From positions 1 to 11,638 of the forward strand of contig CANQAO010000027.1 of the NCBI GenBank assembly GCA_947589375.1: a stretch of 11,638 bases of DNA, in the 5' to 3' direction. The stretch is from an uncultured Bacilli bacterium (GTDB lineage Bacteria; Bacillota_I; Bacilli_A; RF39; UBA660). Positions 11,634 through 11,638 of the stretch are shown here, in pieces; positions within the stretch are counted from its first letter, which is position 1; every line of letters starts with the position of its first letter. The position numbers were made by a program, and so were the translations under genes. Below the pieces are notes generated by a model that saw nothing but the letters and a program-made list of their open reading frames with translations, did not search any database and was not told where the DNA came from.

Positions 11634-11638
11634 TTTTT

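Overview
The window comes from a low-GC (roughly one-third GC by eye) Gram-positive-type genome. It has strong purine-rich ribosome binding sites, a T-box leader, hairpin plus U-run terminators, TTG-N17-TATAAT promoters with an extended -10, and the standard code (TGG for Trp; TAA, TAG and TGA all used as stops). Rubrerythrin suggests an anaerobe. An uncultured gut or sediment Bacilli/Mycoplasmatota-related lineage is my best guess, but this is inference.

Layout, nearly all on the + strand. (1) 1-117: the tail of an unidentified upstream gene and its terminator. (2) 120-2048: promoter, T-box leader with an arginine (CGU) specifier, and argS. (3) 2114-7316: a tandem family of seven paralogous exported proteins (168-201 aa). 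Each has a SipW-type signal peptide, an invariant first mature strand, a central PGD...VNxG motif and a terminal L-[ST]-Y-x-Q strand. All lack Cys and sorting motifs. The first two genes form one transcription unit; the other five each have their own promoter and, in every case, a terminator. (4) 7359-9726: a two-gene operon encoding an ER-type (Ser/His) signal peptidase with an unusually large N-terminal membrane domain, and a two-TM DUF5305-type protein. (5) 9800-11563: three singly promoted genes: an RNHCP zinc-ribbon protein, a membrane-anchored helical protein of unknown function, and rubrerythrin. (6) 11568-11638: a short tandem repeat and a terminator that pairs better on the minus strand, suggesting a convergent gene beyond the right edge.

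Regions 3 and 4 read as one system. The dedicated signal peptidase would process the seven TasA/camelysin-like proteins, which then probably form a surface fibre or matrix, with the DUF5305 protein as membrane partner. What stands out is the number of paralogous subunits with individual, similarly built promoters, mosaic sequence sharing between paralogues (a 139-bp near-identical block between the first two), and the enlarged peptidase. The fibre function is inferred from family resemblance, not shown by the sequence.
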